Source: an uncultured Faecalibacterium sp.
GTDB taxonomy: Bacteria > Bacillota > Clostridia > Oscillospirales > Ruminococcaceae
Reading direction: 5' to 3'
Assembly: GCA_937917475.1 (NCBI GenBank)
Contig: CALDNF010000277.1
Span: 1 to 6,835, forward strand
DNA: 6,835 nucleotides
Part shown: in pieces, positions 1 through 6,060 of the stretch
How positions within the stretch are numbered: position 1 is the first letter of the stretch
How the letters are laid out: each line of letters opens with the position of its first letter
Position numbers and translations under genes: made by a program
The notes under the pieces: generated by a model
The model's database searches: none
Told to the model about the DNA's origin: nothing
What the model saw: the letters and a program-made list of their open reading frames with translations, nothing else

Positions 1-998
1 CCGCCATTGCGGGCTTTGGCAATACCATCAAGACCGAGGGCAACCAGAACAATGAGCTGGGCCTGCCCCGCACCCTTTTCCAGATCGGGAAGGAAACCCA
101 GTATGCTGTGGTAGAGATGGGCATGAGCCACCGGGGCGAGATCGAGCGGCTGGCCCGCTGCGCCCGGCCTGACGTGGGCATCATCACCTGCATCGGCGTG
201 TCCCACATCGGCAATCTGGGCAGCCAGGAGAACATCTGCAAGGCCAAGCTGGAAATTTGCGCCGGCCTGCCCGAGGGGGCTCCGCTGGTACTCAATGGAG
301 ATGACCCCTTCCTGCGGAAAGCCGTTCTGCCTGCCCACGTCCGCCCGGTCTGGTTCAGTCTGGGGGATGAGAACGCCGATGTCTGTGCACTGGATGTCCG
401 GCAGGAGGGGGATGGCATGGCCTTTACCCTCGTGGACAAAAAGGCAGGCCGGTTCCCGGTGGTCATTCCCGCTATGGGAAAGCACAACGTGGCCAATGCG
501 CTGGCGGCTTATGCCGCTGCCGCAAGCCTTGGGCTGGACCCCAAGGGCATCATTGCGGGCCTTGCGGATTTCCAGCAGACCGGGATGCGCCAGAAGGTGG
601 TCCACGCCAAGGGAATGGATGTCATCGAGGACTGCTACAACGCCAACCCGGACAGCATGAAGGCGGCACTGACCATGTTCAAGGAGTACCCGGCCAAGAA
701 GCGTTACGCTCTGCTGGGCGATATGCTGGAACTGGGAGCCATCAGCCCCGCCGCACACGCTGAGGTGGGCCGTCAGGCCGCTGCGGCCGGGCTGGAACTG
801 CTGGTCTGCTACGGCCCGGAGTCCGAGGCCATGGCAAAGGCCGCAGCAGAGGCCGGGCTGCACACCCTCCATGCCGCAAGCTACGAGGAAGCGGCCGAGG
901 CTCTGCAGAACGCCATGCAGCCGGGGGATGCTCTGCTGGTCAAGGCCAGCCGGGGCATGGCTCTGGAAAAGGCGTTGGAGATTTTCTATCAGGAGTAA
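1..998 (+). CDS. murF: MurF, UDP-MurNAc-tripeptide:D-Ala-D-Ala ligase, 3' part (N-terminus cut by window start)
   Basis: Cytoplasmic ATP-dependent Mur ligase that joins D-Ala-D-Ala to UDP-MurNAc-tripeptide, the last soluble step of precursor synthesis. The reading frame is open from base 3 and ends at TAA 996-998, giving 331 residues. MurF is usually about 450, so roughly 120 N-terminal residues, including the ATP-binding P-loop, lie before the window. Visible family motifs in order: KTEGNQNNELGLP (bases 30-68), VEMGMSHRGEI (from about base 111), the ITCIGVSHIGNLGS segment followed by ENICKAKLEI with the Lys region that is carbamylated in Mur ligases, GKHNVANALAA of the central domain, DCYNANPDSMKAAL at the start of the C-terminal domain, ALLGDMLELG, and KASRGMALEKAL near the end. 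These combinations are specific to MurF rather than MurC, D or E. The in-frame GTG at 108 lies inside the conserved central domain and is not the true start. The stop is 3 bases before the next start, and the last codons carry the next gene's ribosome binding site. Confidence 0.96.
   Translation, partial: AIAGFGNTIKTEGNQNNELGLPRTLFQIGKETQYAVVEMGMSHRGEIERLARCARPDVGIITCIGVSHIGNLGSQENICKAKLEICAGLPEGAPLVLNGDDPFLRKAVLPAHVRPVWFSLGDENADVCALDVRQEGDGMAFTLVDKKAGRFPVVIPAMGKHNVANALAAYAAAASLGLDPKGIIAGLADFQQTGMRQKVVHAKGMDVIEDCYNANPDSMKAALTMFKEYPAKKRYALLGDMLELGAISPAAHAEVGRQAAAAGLELLVCYGPESEAMAKAAAEAGLHTLHAASYEEAAEALQNAMQPGDALLVKASRGMALEKALEIFYQE
991..995 (+). promoter_or_regulatory. Ribosome binding site for the mraY-type gene
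   Basis: AGGAG sits in the last codons of murF, 6 bases before ATG 1002. Its overlap with the murF end suggests translational coupling and supports ATG 1002 as the start. Confidence 0.75.
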
Positions 999-1001
999 GC
1001 T

Positions 1002-2027
1002 ATGATTCGTTTTGCCTTGATCGTCTCATCGACGCTGGGCTTTTTCCTCACCGCAGCCTTGGGCAACCTGATGGTGCCCTTGCTGCGCAGTTTCCGTTCC
1101 GGCCCGGCGGTACAGCCCCGGGAGCCGGAAAAACAGGAACGGCCGGAGGAACCGGAAACGTCCATTCCTACCATGGGCGGGCTCTGCCTGATGGTGGGCA
1201 CGCTGGCGGCGGTGGGCGTGGGCTGGACGGCAGCCTGCGCTGCACAGCCGGAGCTGCTGGGCAGCGAGGGGCTTTTGACCTCCCGGCTGCTCATTGCCCT
1301 CTTTGGCGGGCTGGCCTTTGGGGCTGTGGGCCTTGCGGATGACCTTGCAAAGCTGCGGCGGCACGCACCGCTGGGGCTGCGCCGCACCACCCGCCTTGGG
1401 CTGGAAGCCGCTGCCGCTGCGGCGGTGCAGGTGCTTCTGGCGGCGAACCGCTGCCTTGCCTCGGGGCTGACTCTGCCCGGCCTTGGCTACCGGGAGCTGG
1501 GAGCCTTTGCCCCGGTGGTCTGGGAGCTGCTGCTGGTGGCTCTGGCCGAGTGTGTCCGGCTGACGGACGGAGCCGACGGCGTGCTCTGCGGCACGGCCTT
1601 TGCGGCCATGCTGGGGCTGATGGTCAGCATGACTCTGCTGGGCTGGTTCCCGCTGGCGGTGCTGCCTGCGGCTCTGGCCGGCGGGCTGATGGCCTTTCTG
1701 CTTTGGAACTTCCCTCCGGCAAAGCTGCTGCCCGGGGCGGTGGGCAGTCTGTTTCTGGCCGGGGTGCTGGGCTGTGTGCCGCTGAGCATCGGCTGGCCGG
1801 GGCTCTGCCTGCCCCTGAGCCTGCCCTACTGGATCGAGGGGGGCATGGTGGCCTTGCAGGTGGCCGTATGGCTGCTCTCGGGCCGCAGAAAGCAGCTTTT
1901 TTCTACCGCACCGCTCCACCGCTGGCTTGAAAAGCGGGGCTGCGGGGCGATCAATATCGTTATCATTTTCTGCCTTCTGGCACTGGCAGGCTTCGTCCTG
2001 ACGGTGCAGGGAGCAAAAATCAGCTGA
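1002..2027 (+). CDS. mraY: MraY-family polytopic membrane protein lacking key catalytic residues
   Basis: By family and position this is phospho-MurNAc-pentapeptide transferase, the integral membrane enzyme that makes lipid I from UDP-MurNAc-pentapeptide and undecaprenyl phosphate. It has 341 residues, a normal MraY length, and about ten hydrophobic segments (first at residues 4-27, last at about 316-336). Preserved motifs: IPTMGG (55-60), the paired aspartates LADD (D113, D114), LTDGADG (187-193), and N236 in the WNFPPA segment that aligns with YNAHPA. Key departures: the motif usually GD(V/T)GS reads GAVGS, so the catalytic aspartate (D265 in Aquifex MraY) is A246. APIHHH reads APLHRW (303-308), keeping only the first histidine. 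NLTDG reads RLTDG (R186). The loop before PTMGG is Pro/Glu-rich and lacks the usual His/Lys residues. The frame is uninterrupted and has normal signals, so this is not an obvious decayed gene. The MraY-fold call is firm; activity is doubtful. It could be a pseudoenzyme or an altered transferase. WecA/TagO relatives also keep the lost Asp, so reassignment to them does not explain it. Confidence 0.85.
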   Translation: MIRFALIVSSTLGFFLTAALGNLMVPLLRSFRSGPAVQPREPEKQERPEEPETSIPTMGGLCLMVGTLAAVGVGWTAACAAQPELLGSEGLLTSRLLIALFGGLAFGAVGLADDLAKLRRHAPLGLRRTTRLGLEAAAAAAVQVLLAANRCLASGLTLPGLGYRELGAFAPVVWELLLVALAECVRLTDGADGVLCGTAFAAMLGLMVSMTLLGWFPLAVLPAALAGGLMAFLLWNFPPAKLLPGAVGSLFLAGVLGCVPLSIGWPGLCLPLSLPYWIEGGMVALQVAVWLLSGRRKQLFSTAPLHRWLEKRGCGAINIVIIFCLLALAGFVLTVQGAKIS

Positions 2028-2035
2028 GGGAGGGG
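2026..2035 (+). promoter_or_regulatory. Ribosome binding site that decides the ftsW start
   Basis: The purine run GAGGGAGGGG overlaps the mraY-type stop codon (2025-2027). Its 3' half lies about 5-6 bases before ATG 2041. This favours ATG 2041 over the in-frame GTG at 2035, which lies inside the run's edge and would leave poor spacing. Confidence 0.7.
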
Positions 2036-2040
2036 TGCAG

Positions 2041-3321
2041 ATGGCTTCCATCCGCAGAAAACGCCCGGAACCAATTTCCATTTTGCAGCGTGACCCGGGG
2101 CCGTGGTCCCGTGTGCTGCTGAACTGGCTGGCTACGCTGGGGGTCATCCTTGTGTTTGGTCTGGTGATGCTGTTCAGCGCAAGCTACACCACCGGTTACC
2201 TGCGCATGGGCGACAGTTTGTATTACATCAAGTCTCAGGTGGTCTGCCTTGTGCTGGGCCTCGGGGTCATGGTGTTGTTTTCCTATCTGGACCACCGATT
2301 CCTGCGCAGGCTGGTGGGGCCGGGGTATCTGGCCTGCATCGTCCTGCTGATCCTTGTGCTGTTCAGCGAGCCGCTGAACGGCTGCAAGCGGTGGCTGCGG
2401 CTCTTCGGCCTGACGGTGCAGGTGTCGGAGATCGCAAAATTCGAGATGATCCTGCTTACCGCCGACCGGGCGGCAAAGGTGCCCCATCTGGAGCCGCTGG
2501 ACCCCAATTCCGGCAAGCGTGTGCCGGTGGGAGCGTGGCTGTATCAGCGGGTGGTCCGGGAGCTGATCGTTCCTGCGGCCCCGCTGATCCCGGTGGTGAT
2601 CCTGCTGATGATGGAGCCCCATATGTCCGGCATCGTGCTGACCACCGCCATCGTGGGCACCATCCTGCTTTTGGGCGGCAACGGCGGTGCCATCACATGG
2701 GGCGGAGCCACGGCGGCGGTGCTGCTGCTGCGGACCGTGCTGGAACACGTGGATTCCATCCCGTATCTACAGGAACGTCTGGACGGCTGGACCCAGGATC
2801 TCTCCCGGATGACCGACCAGACCCTGCAGAGCCTTTACGCCATCGGCTCCGGCGGGCTGACGGGGCTGGGCCTTGGCAACAGCATCGAAAAACAGCTCTG
2901 GCTGCCCGAGAGCACCAACGACTTCATTTTCAGCGTGGTCTGTGAGGAGCTGGGCTTTGTGGGAGCGGTGATCGTCATCCTGCTGTTCATCCTCCTCATC
3001 GTGCAGGGGCTGTGGATCGCCTTCCACGCCGAGAACCGGTACTGCACGCTGGTGGGCATCGGCATCATGGCGCAGATCGCATGGCAGGTGTTCTGCAACA
3101 TCGCAGTTGTCACCAACACCCTGCCCAACACCGGTATTTCCCTGCCCTTCTTCTCTTCCGGCGGCACCAGTCTGATCCTGCTGCTGGCTGAGATGGGCGT
3201 TATGGTGAACATCGGCCGGAACGGTGAGCGTGCCCGGCTGGAGCGGGAGCGTGCCCATGCCGAGCGGGAAGCCCAGCGGAAGGCCAAGACCATTTTGTTT
3301 GAGCAGGCACAAAAAGCCTGA
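2041..3321 (+). CDS. ftsW: FtsW, SEDS-family septal peptidoglycan glycosyltransferase
   Basis: SEDS-family polytopic membrane protein that polymerises lipid II into glycan strands at the division septum together with a class B PBP. It has 426 residues from ATG 2041, with about ten hydrophobic segments (first at 25-47, last near 375-392). Family landmarks: NGCKRWLRLFG followed by VQVSEIAK (113-133), MEPHMSG (191-197) in place of the common QPDLG, IGSGGLTGLGLGNS (268-281), LPESTNDFIFSVVCEELGF (288-306), and NTLPNTGISLPFFSSGG (359-375). D294 in the TNDF segment aligns with the essential aspartate of the large extracellular loop in RodA/FtsW, so the enzyme looks intact. A hydrophilic cytoplasmic loop at about 144-172 is somewhat longer than in typical FtsW, and the protein ends in a highly charged tail (393-426). 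Its place between mraY and murG matches dcw clusters and argues for FtsW or a SpoVE-like paralogue rather than RodA; sequence alone does not separate FtsW from SpoVE. Confidence 0.93.
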   Translation: MASIRRKRPEPISILQRDPGPWSRVLLNWLATLGVILVFGLVMLFSASYTTGYLRMGDSLYYIKSQVVCLVLGLGVMVLFSYLDHRFLRRLVGPGYLACIVLLILVLFSEPLNGCKRWLRLFGLTVQVSEIAKFEMILLTADRAAKVPHLEPLDPNSGKRVPVGAWLYQRVVRELIVPAAPLIPVVILLMMEPHMSGIVLTTAIVGTILLLGGNGGAITWGGATAAVLLLRTVLEHVDSIPYLQERLDGWTQDLSRMTDQTLQSLYAIGSGGLTGLGLGNSIEKQLWLPESTNDFIFSVVCEELGFVGAVIVILLFILLIVQGLWIAFHAENRYCTLVGIGIMAQIAWQVFCNIAVVTNTLPNTGISLPFFSSGGTSLILLLAEMGVMVNIGRNGERARLERERAHAEREAQRKAKTILFEQAQKA

Positions 3322-3326
3322 GGAGG
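3321..3326 (+). promoter_or_regulatory. Ribosome binding site for murG
   Basis: A perfect AGGAGG starts on the last base of the ftsW stop codon (TGA 3319-3321) and lies 7 bases before ATG 3334. This implies strong, coupled translation of murG. Confidence 0.8.
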
Positions 3327-3333
3327 AACTGCT

Positions 3334-4461
3334 ATGAAAGTACTGATCGCCGCCGGCGGCACTGCCGGACACATCAACCCGGCTCTGGCCATTGCCGGTG
3401 CCATCAAAAAGGCCGACCCCTCGGCCGAGATCCACTTTGCGGGCCGGAAAGAGGGAATGGAGTACCGTCTGGTGTCGCAGGCTGGCTACCCCTTCCATCA
3501 CATCGAGATCACCGGGTTTCAGCGGAAGCTGTCGCTGCACAACATCAAGCGGAACATCATCACCCTGTGGAATCTGGCCCTCTCGGGCCCCAAGGCAAAG
3601 GCCATGATGAAGGAAGTGCAGCCGGATCTGGTCATCGGCTGCGGCGGCTACGTCTCCGGCCCGGTGGTGCGCTGCGCTGCAAAGCAGGGCATTAAGACCG
3701 CCATCCACGAGCAGAACGCTTTCCCCGGCGTGACCAACAAGCTGCTGGCCCCGGATGTGGATATCGTGTTTGCCGCCGTGCCTGCGGCGGTGGAAAAGCT
3801 GGGTGCCCCCGATAAGACCATGGTGGTGGGAAACCCGGTGCGCCCGGAGGTGTTCACGCAGGCCAAGAACCGGGATGCCATCCGGGAAGAGCTGGGAGCC
3901 GGTGACCGCACCGTGATCCTCTCCTTTGGCGGAAGCCTTGGCGCACGGCGGGTCAATGAAGTGGTGGCCGACCTCTGCGCATGGGAGCAGAAGGAGCACA
4001 AGCCGGTGCTCCATCTCCATGCTACCGGCCAGTACGGCGTGCAGCTGTTCAAGGACCTTGAAAAAGAAAAAGGCTTTGCCCCCGGCGAGAGCCTTGTGGT
4101 GAAGGAATACATCAACAATATGCCCGAGCTGCTGGCAGCGGCGGATCTGGTCATCAGCCGGGCCGGTGCCCTGACGCTGGCAGAGCTGGAAGCCGTGGGC
4201 CGGGCTGCAGTGCTCATCCCCAGCCCCAATGTGGCCGAGAACCACCAGTATTATAACGCCATGGAGCTCCAGAAAGCCGGAGCTGCCGTGGTCATTGAGG
4301 AAAAAGACCTGACCGGCGAAAAGCTGGTAGCCACCGTCTCCGAGATGCTGGCCCAGCCCGGCAAGCTGGCTGAGATGGGCAAAAACGCCCGGAAGCTCTC
4401 GGTGGACGACAGTCTGGACCGGATCGCCGACGCCCTGCTCAAGCTGGTCAAGACGCCGTGA
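3334..4461 (+). CDS. murG: MurG, undecaprenyl-PP-MurNAc-pentapeptide GlcNAc transferase
   Basis: Membrane-associated GT-B glycosyltransferase on the cytoplasmic face that transfers GlcNAc from UDP-GlcNAc to lipid I, giving lipid II. It has 375 residues, close to the family norm. The N-terminal acceptor domain carries the glycine-rich loop GGTAGHINPALAIA (8-21, with the conserved His13), GCGGYVSGP (102-110) and HEQNAFPGVTNK (125-136). VVGNPVR (164-170) leads into the C-terminal donor domain, with GGSLGARRVNE (199-209), YINNMPELLAAADLVISRAG (259-278), TLAE (281-284; E284 is the expected nucleotide-sugar ribose contact) and AENHQYYNA (301-309). All motifs expected for activity are present. ATG 3334 directly follows a perfect ribosome binding site and begins with MKVLIAAGGT, so the start is secure. 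It lies 12 bases after ftsW and should be co-transcribed with it. The stop overlaps the edge of the candidate promoter for ftsQ. Confidence 0.97.
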   Translation: MKVLIAAGGTAGHINPALAIAGAIKKADPSAEIHFAGRKEGMEYRLVSQAGYPFHHIEITGFQRKLSLHNIKRNIITLWNLALSGPKAKAMMKEVQPDLVIGCGGYVSGPVVRCAAKQGIKTAIHEQNAFPGVTNKLLAPDVDIVFAAVPAAVEKLGAPDKTMVVGNPVRPEVFTQAKNRDAIREELGAGDRTVILSFGGSLGARRVNEVVADLCAWEQKEHKPVLHLHATGQYGVQLFKDLEKEKGFAPGESLVVKEYINNMPELLAAADLVISRAGALTLAELEAVGRAAVLIPSPNVAENHQYYNAMELQKAGAAVVIEEKDLTGEKLVATVSEMLAQPGKLAEMGKNARKLSVDDSLDRIADALLKLVKTP

Positions 4462-4490
4462 TTGCTTTCCCGCACAGGTTGTGCTAAAAT
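4462..4490 (+). promoter_or_regulatory. Candidate sigma-A promoter with extended -10 before ftsQ
   Basis: TTGCTT (4462-4467, 3 of 6 against TTGACA, beginning with TTG) is followed after exactly 17 bases by TAAAAT (4485-4490, 5 of 6 against TATAAT). A TG one base upstream of the hexamer (4482-4483) makes an extended -10. Transcription would start near 4496-4499, leaving a leader of about 35 bases with the ftsQ ribosome binding site. This is the most AT-rich part of the only intergenic gap. It would allow ftsQ and murE to be expressed apart from the upstream genes. I see no terminator in the gap, so read-through from murG is also expected. The call is pattern based. Confidence 0.6.
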
Positions 4491-4516
4491 CAGACGGAAG
4501 CGAAAACAGAGACCGA

Positions 4517-4523
4517 AAGGAGG
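4517..4523 (+). promoter_or_regulatory. Ribosome binding site for ftsQ
   Basis: AAGGAGG lies 9 bases before ATG 4533. No other start codon in that frame is close by, which supports the full-length FtsQ with its long N-terminal tail. Confidence 0.75.
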
Positions 4524-4532
4524 GTACGCCGT

Positions 4533-6047
4533 ATGCAGCAGGACCGTTCCCCGCAGAACCGCAGAGGCAGCTCCGGCCAGAAACGCCGGGCCTATGATCA
4601 GGCCCGGGATCAGCGGCGCAGCCCCTCGCAGAGCCGCCAGAACTCCGGCAGCAGTGACAGCCCCATTGAGCCGCTGAATTTTGAACGCCGGCACAGCACC
4701 GGCTACCCGGACAACAGCATCCAGTTCCCGGCCCAGCGGCCTGCCAATGGGAAGGGCCGCAGCAGCTCCTCCCGCCCGGCCCAGCGGCCCGCAAACGGCA
4801 GCAGCCGCAGCGGGCAGCGGAGGAACAACACCACCCGCTACCCCGGCAATGGAGCCTCCAGAAACGCCCGGAACGGCCAGAACCAGAACCGGCAGCGCAG
4901 CGGCCAACAGGCCCGGCCTGCCCGGAACGGACGGCTGCGGCCCACACAGGCCACCATGCGGGACCCGGCCCGGCGGGAGCGGAAAAAGAAGCGGAAGATG
5001 ACCAAAGCCGCCATCCGGCGGCAGAGGATGATCCGGAAGCTGACCGCCCTTGCGCTGGTGGTCTGCGTCATCGGGGTGGGGGTCTACCTCACCGGGACCA
5101 TGCTGTTCAAGATCAGTTCCATTCAGGTGCACAACGCCGACGGCAGCACCGTGCAGGAACTGGCAGGCTATTCCAGCGACCAGATCCTCAATGCCCTTGG
5201 GGTGCAGCTGGAAGAGAACATCTTTACCGTCAACGCCGCCCAAAAGGCCGCAGAGCTGGAAAAGGTCTTTCCCAAACTGGAAAACATCCGGGTGGAAAAA
5301 GACTACCCCGGCACCCTTGTGGTGCGGGCCGGAGAAGCAACACCGGCCTTTGCCATGGAGACGGACGGCGGCTGGCTGACCCTCTCGGCGGGGCTCAAAA
5401 TTCTCGAAAAGACCTCGGAACAGCCCGGCCTGCCCACCCTGTACGGCGGCGAACCGGTATCCGAGACTCCCGGTGACCAGCTGGAATTTGAGCTGGAGAC
5501 CCCGGCCGCATCGGCAGACGCTTCCGGCTCTGCTGCTTCGGAAACGGAGCCGGAGCAGGACCGGCGGCTGGAATCCCTCAGCACCCTGATGACCGCACTG
5601 GACAACTACGGCCTGCTGGCAGACGTGACCCGGATCGAGTTCGAGGACGTGGAAGAGATGGCCTTTTTGTATCAGGACCGGATCAGCGTCCTGCTGGGCA
5701 CCCTGAACGAGCTGGATTACAAGCTCAAGCTGGGGCAGTATGTCCTCCAGAATCAGGACGGCAAGGGCTGCGCCGATACCGACACCGGCGTACTGGACCT
5801 GAGCCATCTGTCGGCATCCAGCACCCGGAAGTTCCGGTTTGCTCAGGGTGAGCCGGAGCTGCCTTCGGGGTACATCGTGCCGGAGACGGGGGCGGAACCG
5901 GCCGAGGGTGAGACCCCGGCGGACAGCGAAGCCCAGGCAGAGAGCACAGCAGAGGACGATGCCCCCGCTGAGACCCCTACCGAGCCGCTGGAACAGGATG
6001 CAGCCCAGCCGGAAGCAGCCCCTACCGGGGCCCAAACCACGCAATGA
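4533..6047 (+). CDS. ftsQ: FtsQ/DivIB-type divisome protein with long charged tails
   Basis: Bitopic membrane protein of the divisome; FtsQ/DivIB binds FtsL and FtsB/DivIC and helps control septal synthesis. It has 504 residues, against about 260-280 in common FtsQ/DivIB. Residues 1-168 form a low-complexity cytoplasmic tail rich in Arg, Gln, Asn, Ser, Gly and Pro, ending in the basic block RRERKKKRK (147-155) and RRQRMIRK. One membrane helix follows at about 170-192. A POTRA domain spans about 193-268 (ISSIQVHNADG to LVVRAGEATP), with the ENIFTVNAAQKAAELEKVFP segment typical of the family. The beta domain spans about 270-435 and includes DRISVLLGTLNELDYKLKLG (382-401) and GVLDLS (419-424). 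An acidic Ala/Ser-rich stretch (307-343) interrupts it, and an acidic Ala/Pro/Glu tail (438-504) ends the protein. The core is convincing although sequence identity in this family is low. It is the first gene after the internal promoter, 13 bases before murE. Confidence 0.9.
   Translation: MQQDRSPQNRRGSSGQKRRAYDQARDQRRSPSQSRQNSGSSDSPIEPLNFERRHSTGYPDNSIQFPAQRPANGKGRSSSSRPAQRPANGSSRSGQRRNNTTRYPGNGASRNARNGQNQNRQRSGQQARPARNGRLRPTQATMRDPARRERKKKRKMTKAAIRRQRMIRKLTALALVVCVIGVGVYLTGTMLFKISSIQVHNADGSTVQELAGYSSDQILNALGVQLEENIFTVNAAQKAAELEKVFPKLENIRVEKDYPGTLVVRAGEATPAFAMETDGGWLTLSAGLKILEKTSEQPGLPTLYGGEPVSETPGDQLEFELETPAASADASGSAASETEPEQDRRLESLSTLMTALDNYGLLADVTRIEFEDVEEMAFLYQDRISVLLGTLNELDYKLKLGQYVLQNQDGKGCADTDTGVLDLSHLSASSTRKFRFAQGEPELPSGYIVPETGAEPAEGETPADSEAQAESTAEDDAPAETPTEPLEQDAAQPEAAPTGAQTTQ
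4728..4799 (+). repeat. Direct repeat encoding PAQRPANG in the FtsQ tail
   Basis: Bases 4728-4751 and 4776-4799 both encode PAQRPANG (FtsQ residues 66-73 and 82-89), 48 bases apart. They differ at third codon positions (for example CCT GCC AAT against CCC GCA AAC), so this is an older in-frame duplication or convergent low-complexity sequence rather than a fresh one. Confidence 0.7.
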
Positions 6048-6051
6048 GGAG
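6047..6051 (+). promoter_or_regulatory. Ribosome binding site for murE
   Basis: AGGAG begins at the last base of the ftsQ stop codon (TGA 6045-6047) and lies 9 bases before ATG 6061. It supports this start and coupling to ftsQ. Confidence 0.7.
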
Positions 6052-6060
6052 TGTTTTGCT

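Noticed and set aside
108..110. In-frame GTG as the murF start
   Set aside because: Conserved MurF sequence (KTEGNQNNELGLP) is encoded upstream in the same frame and the codon lies within the ATPase domain. The real start is before the window.
1927..1966. Possible promoter near the 3' end of the mraY-type gene (TTGAAA at 1927-1932, AT-rich TATCGTTATCATT at about 1955-1967)
   Set aside because: At 17-base spacing the -10 would be ATCAAT (3 of 6), and the better TATCGT or TATCAT hexamers are 22-28 bases away. The AT-rich patch encodes the INIVIIF membrane segment.
1002..2027. Treating the mraY-type gene as a frameshifted pseudogene
   Set aside because: The frame is full length and uninterrupted. 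Motifs from IPTMGG to APLH occur in order at normal spacing, and all membrane segments are present. The losses are point replacements, not truncations.
2035..2040. Alternative GTG start for ftsW
   Set aside because: It lies next to the purine-rich ribosome binding sequence, with poor spacing, and would add only two residues. ATG 2041 has proper spacing.
1026..2147. Minus-strand open frame opposite the mraY-type gene
   Set aside because: Gln/His/Arg-rich shadow translation without domains. The + strand gene has clear MraY motifs and membrane segments.
4462..4677. Small + strand frame spanning the murG-ftsQ gap (71 codons)
   Set aside because: It has no own ribosome binding site, overlaps the promoter region and the ftsQ start in another frame, and shows no recognisable product.
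2767..4947. Long minus-strand open frame (726 codons) opposite ftsW, murG and ftsQ
   Set aside because: Its translation is Cys/Gly/His/Gln-rich low complexity with no recognisable domain. It lies opposite three well-supported genes, and GC-rich codon structure commonly leaves such antisense frames open.
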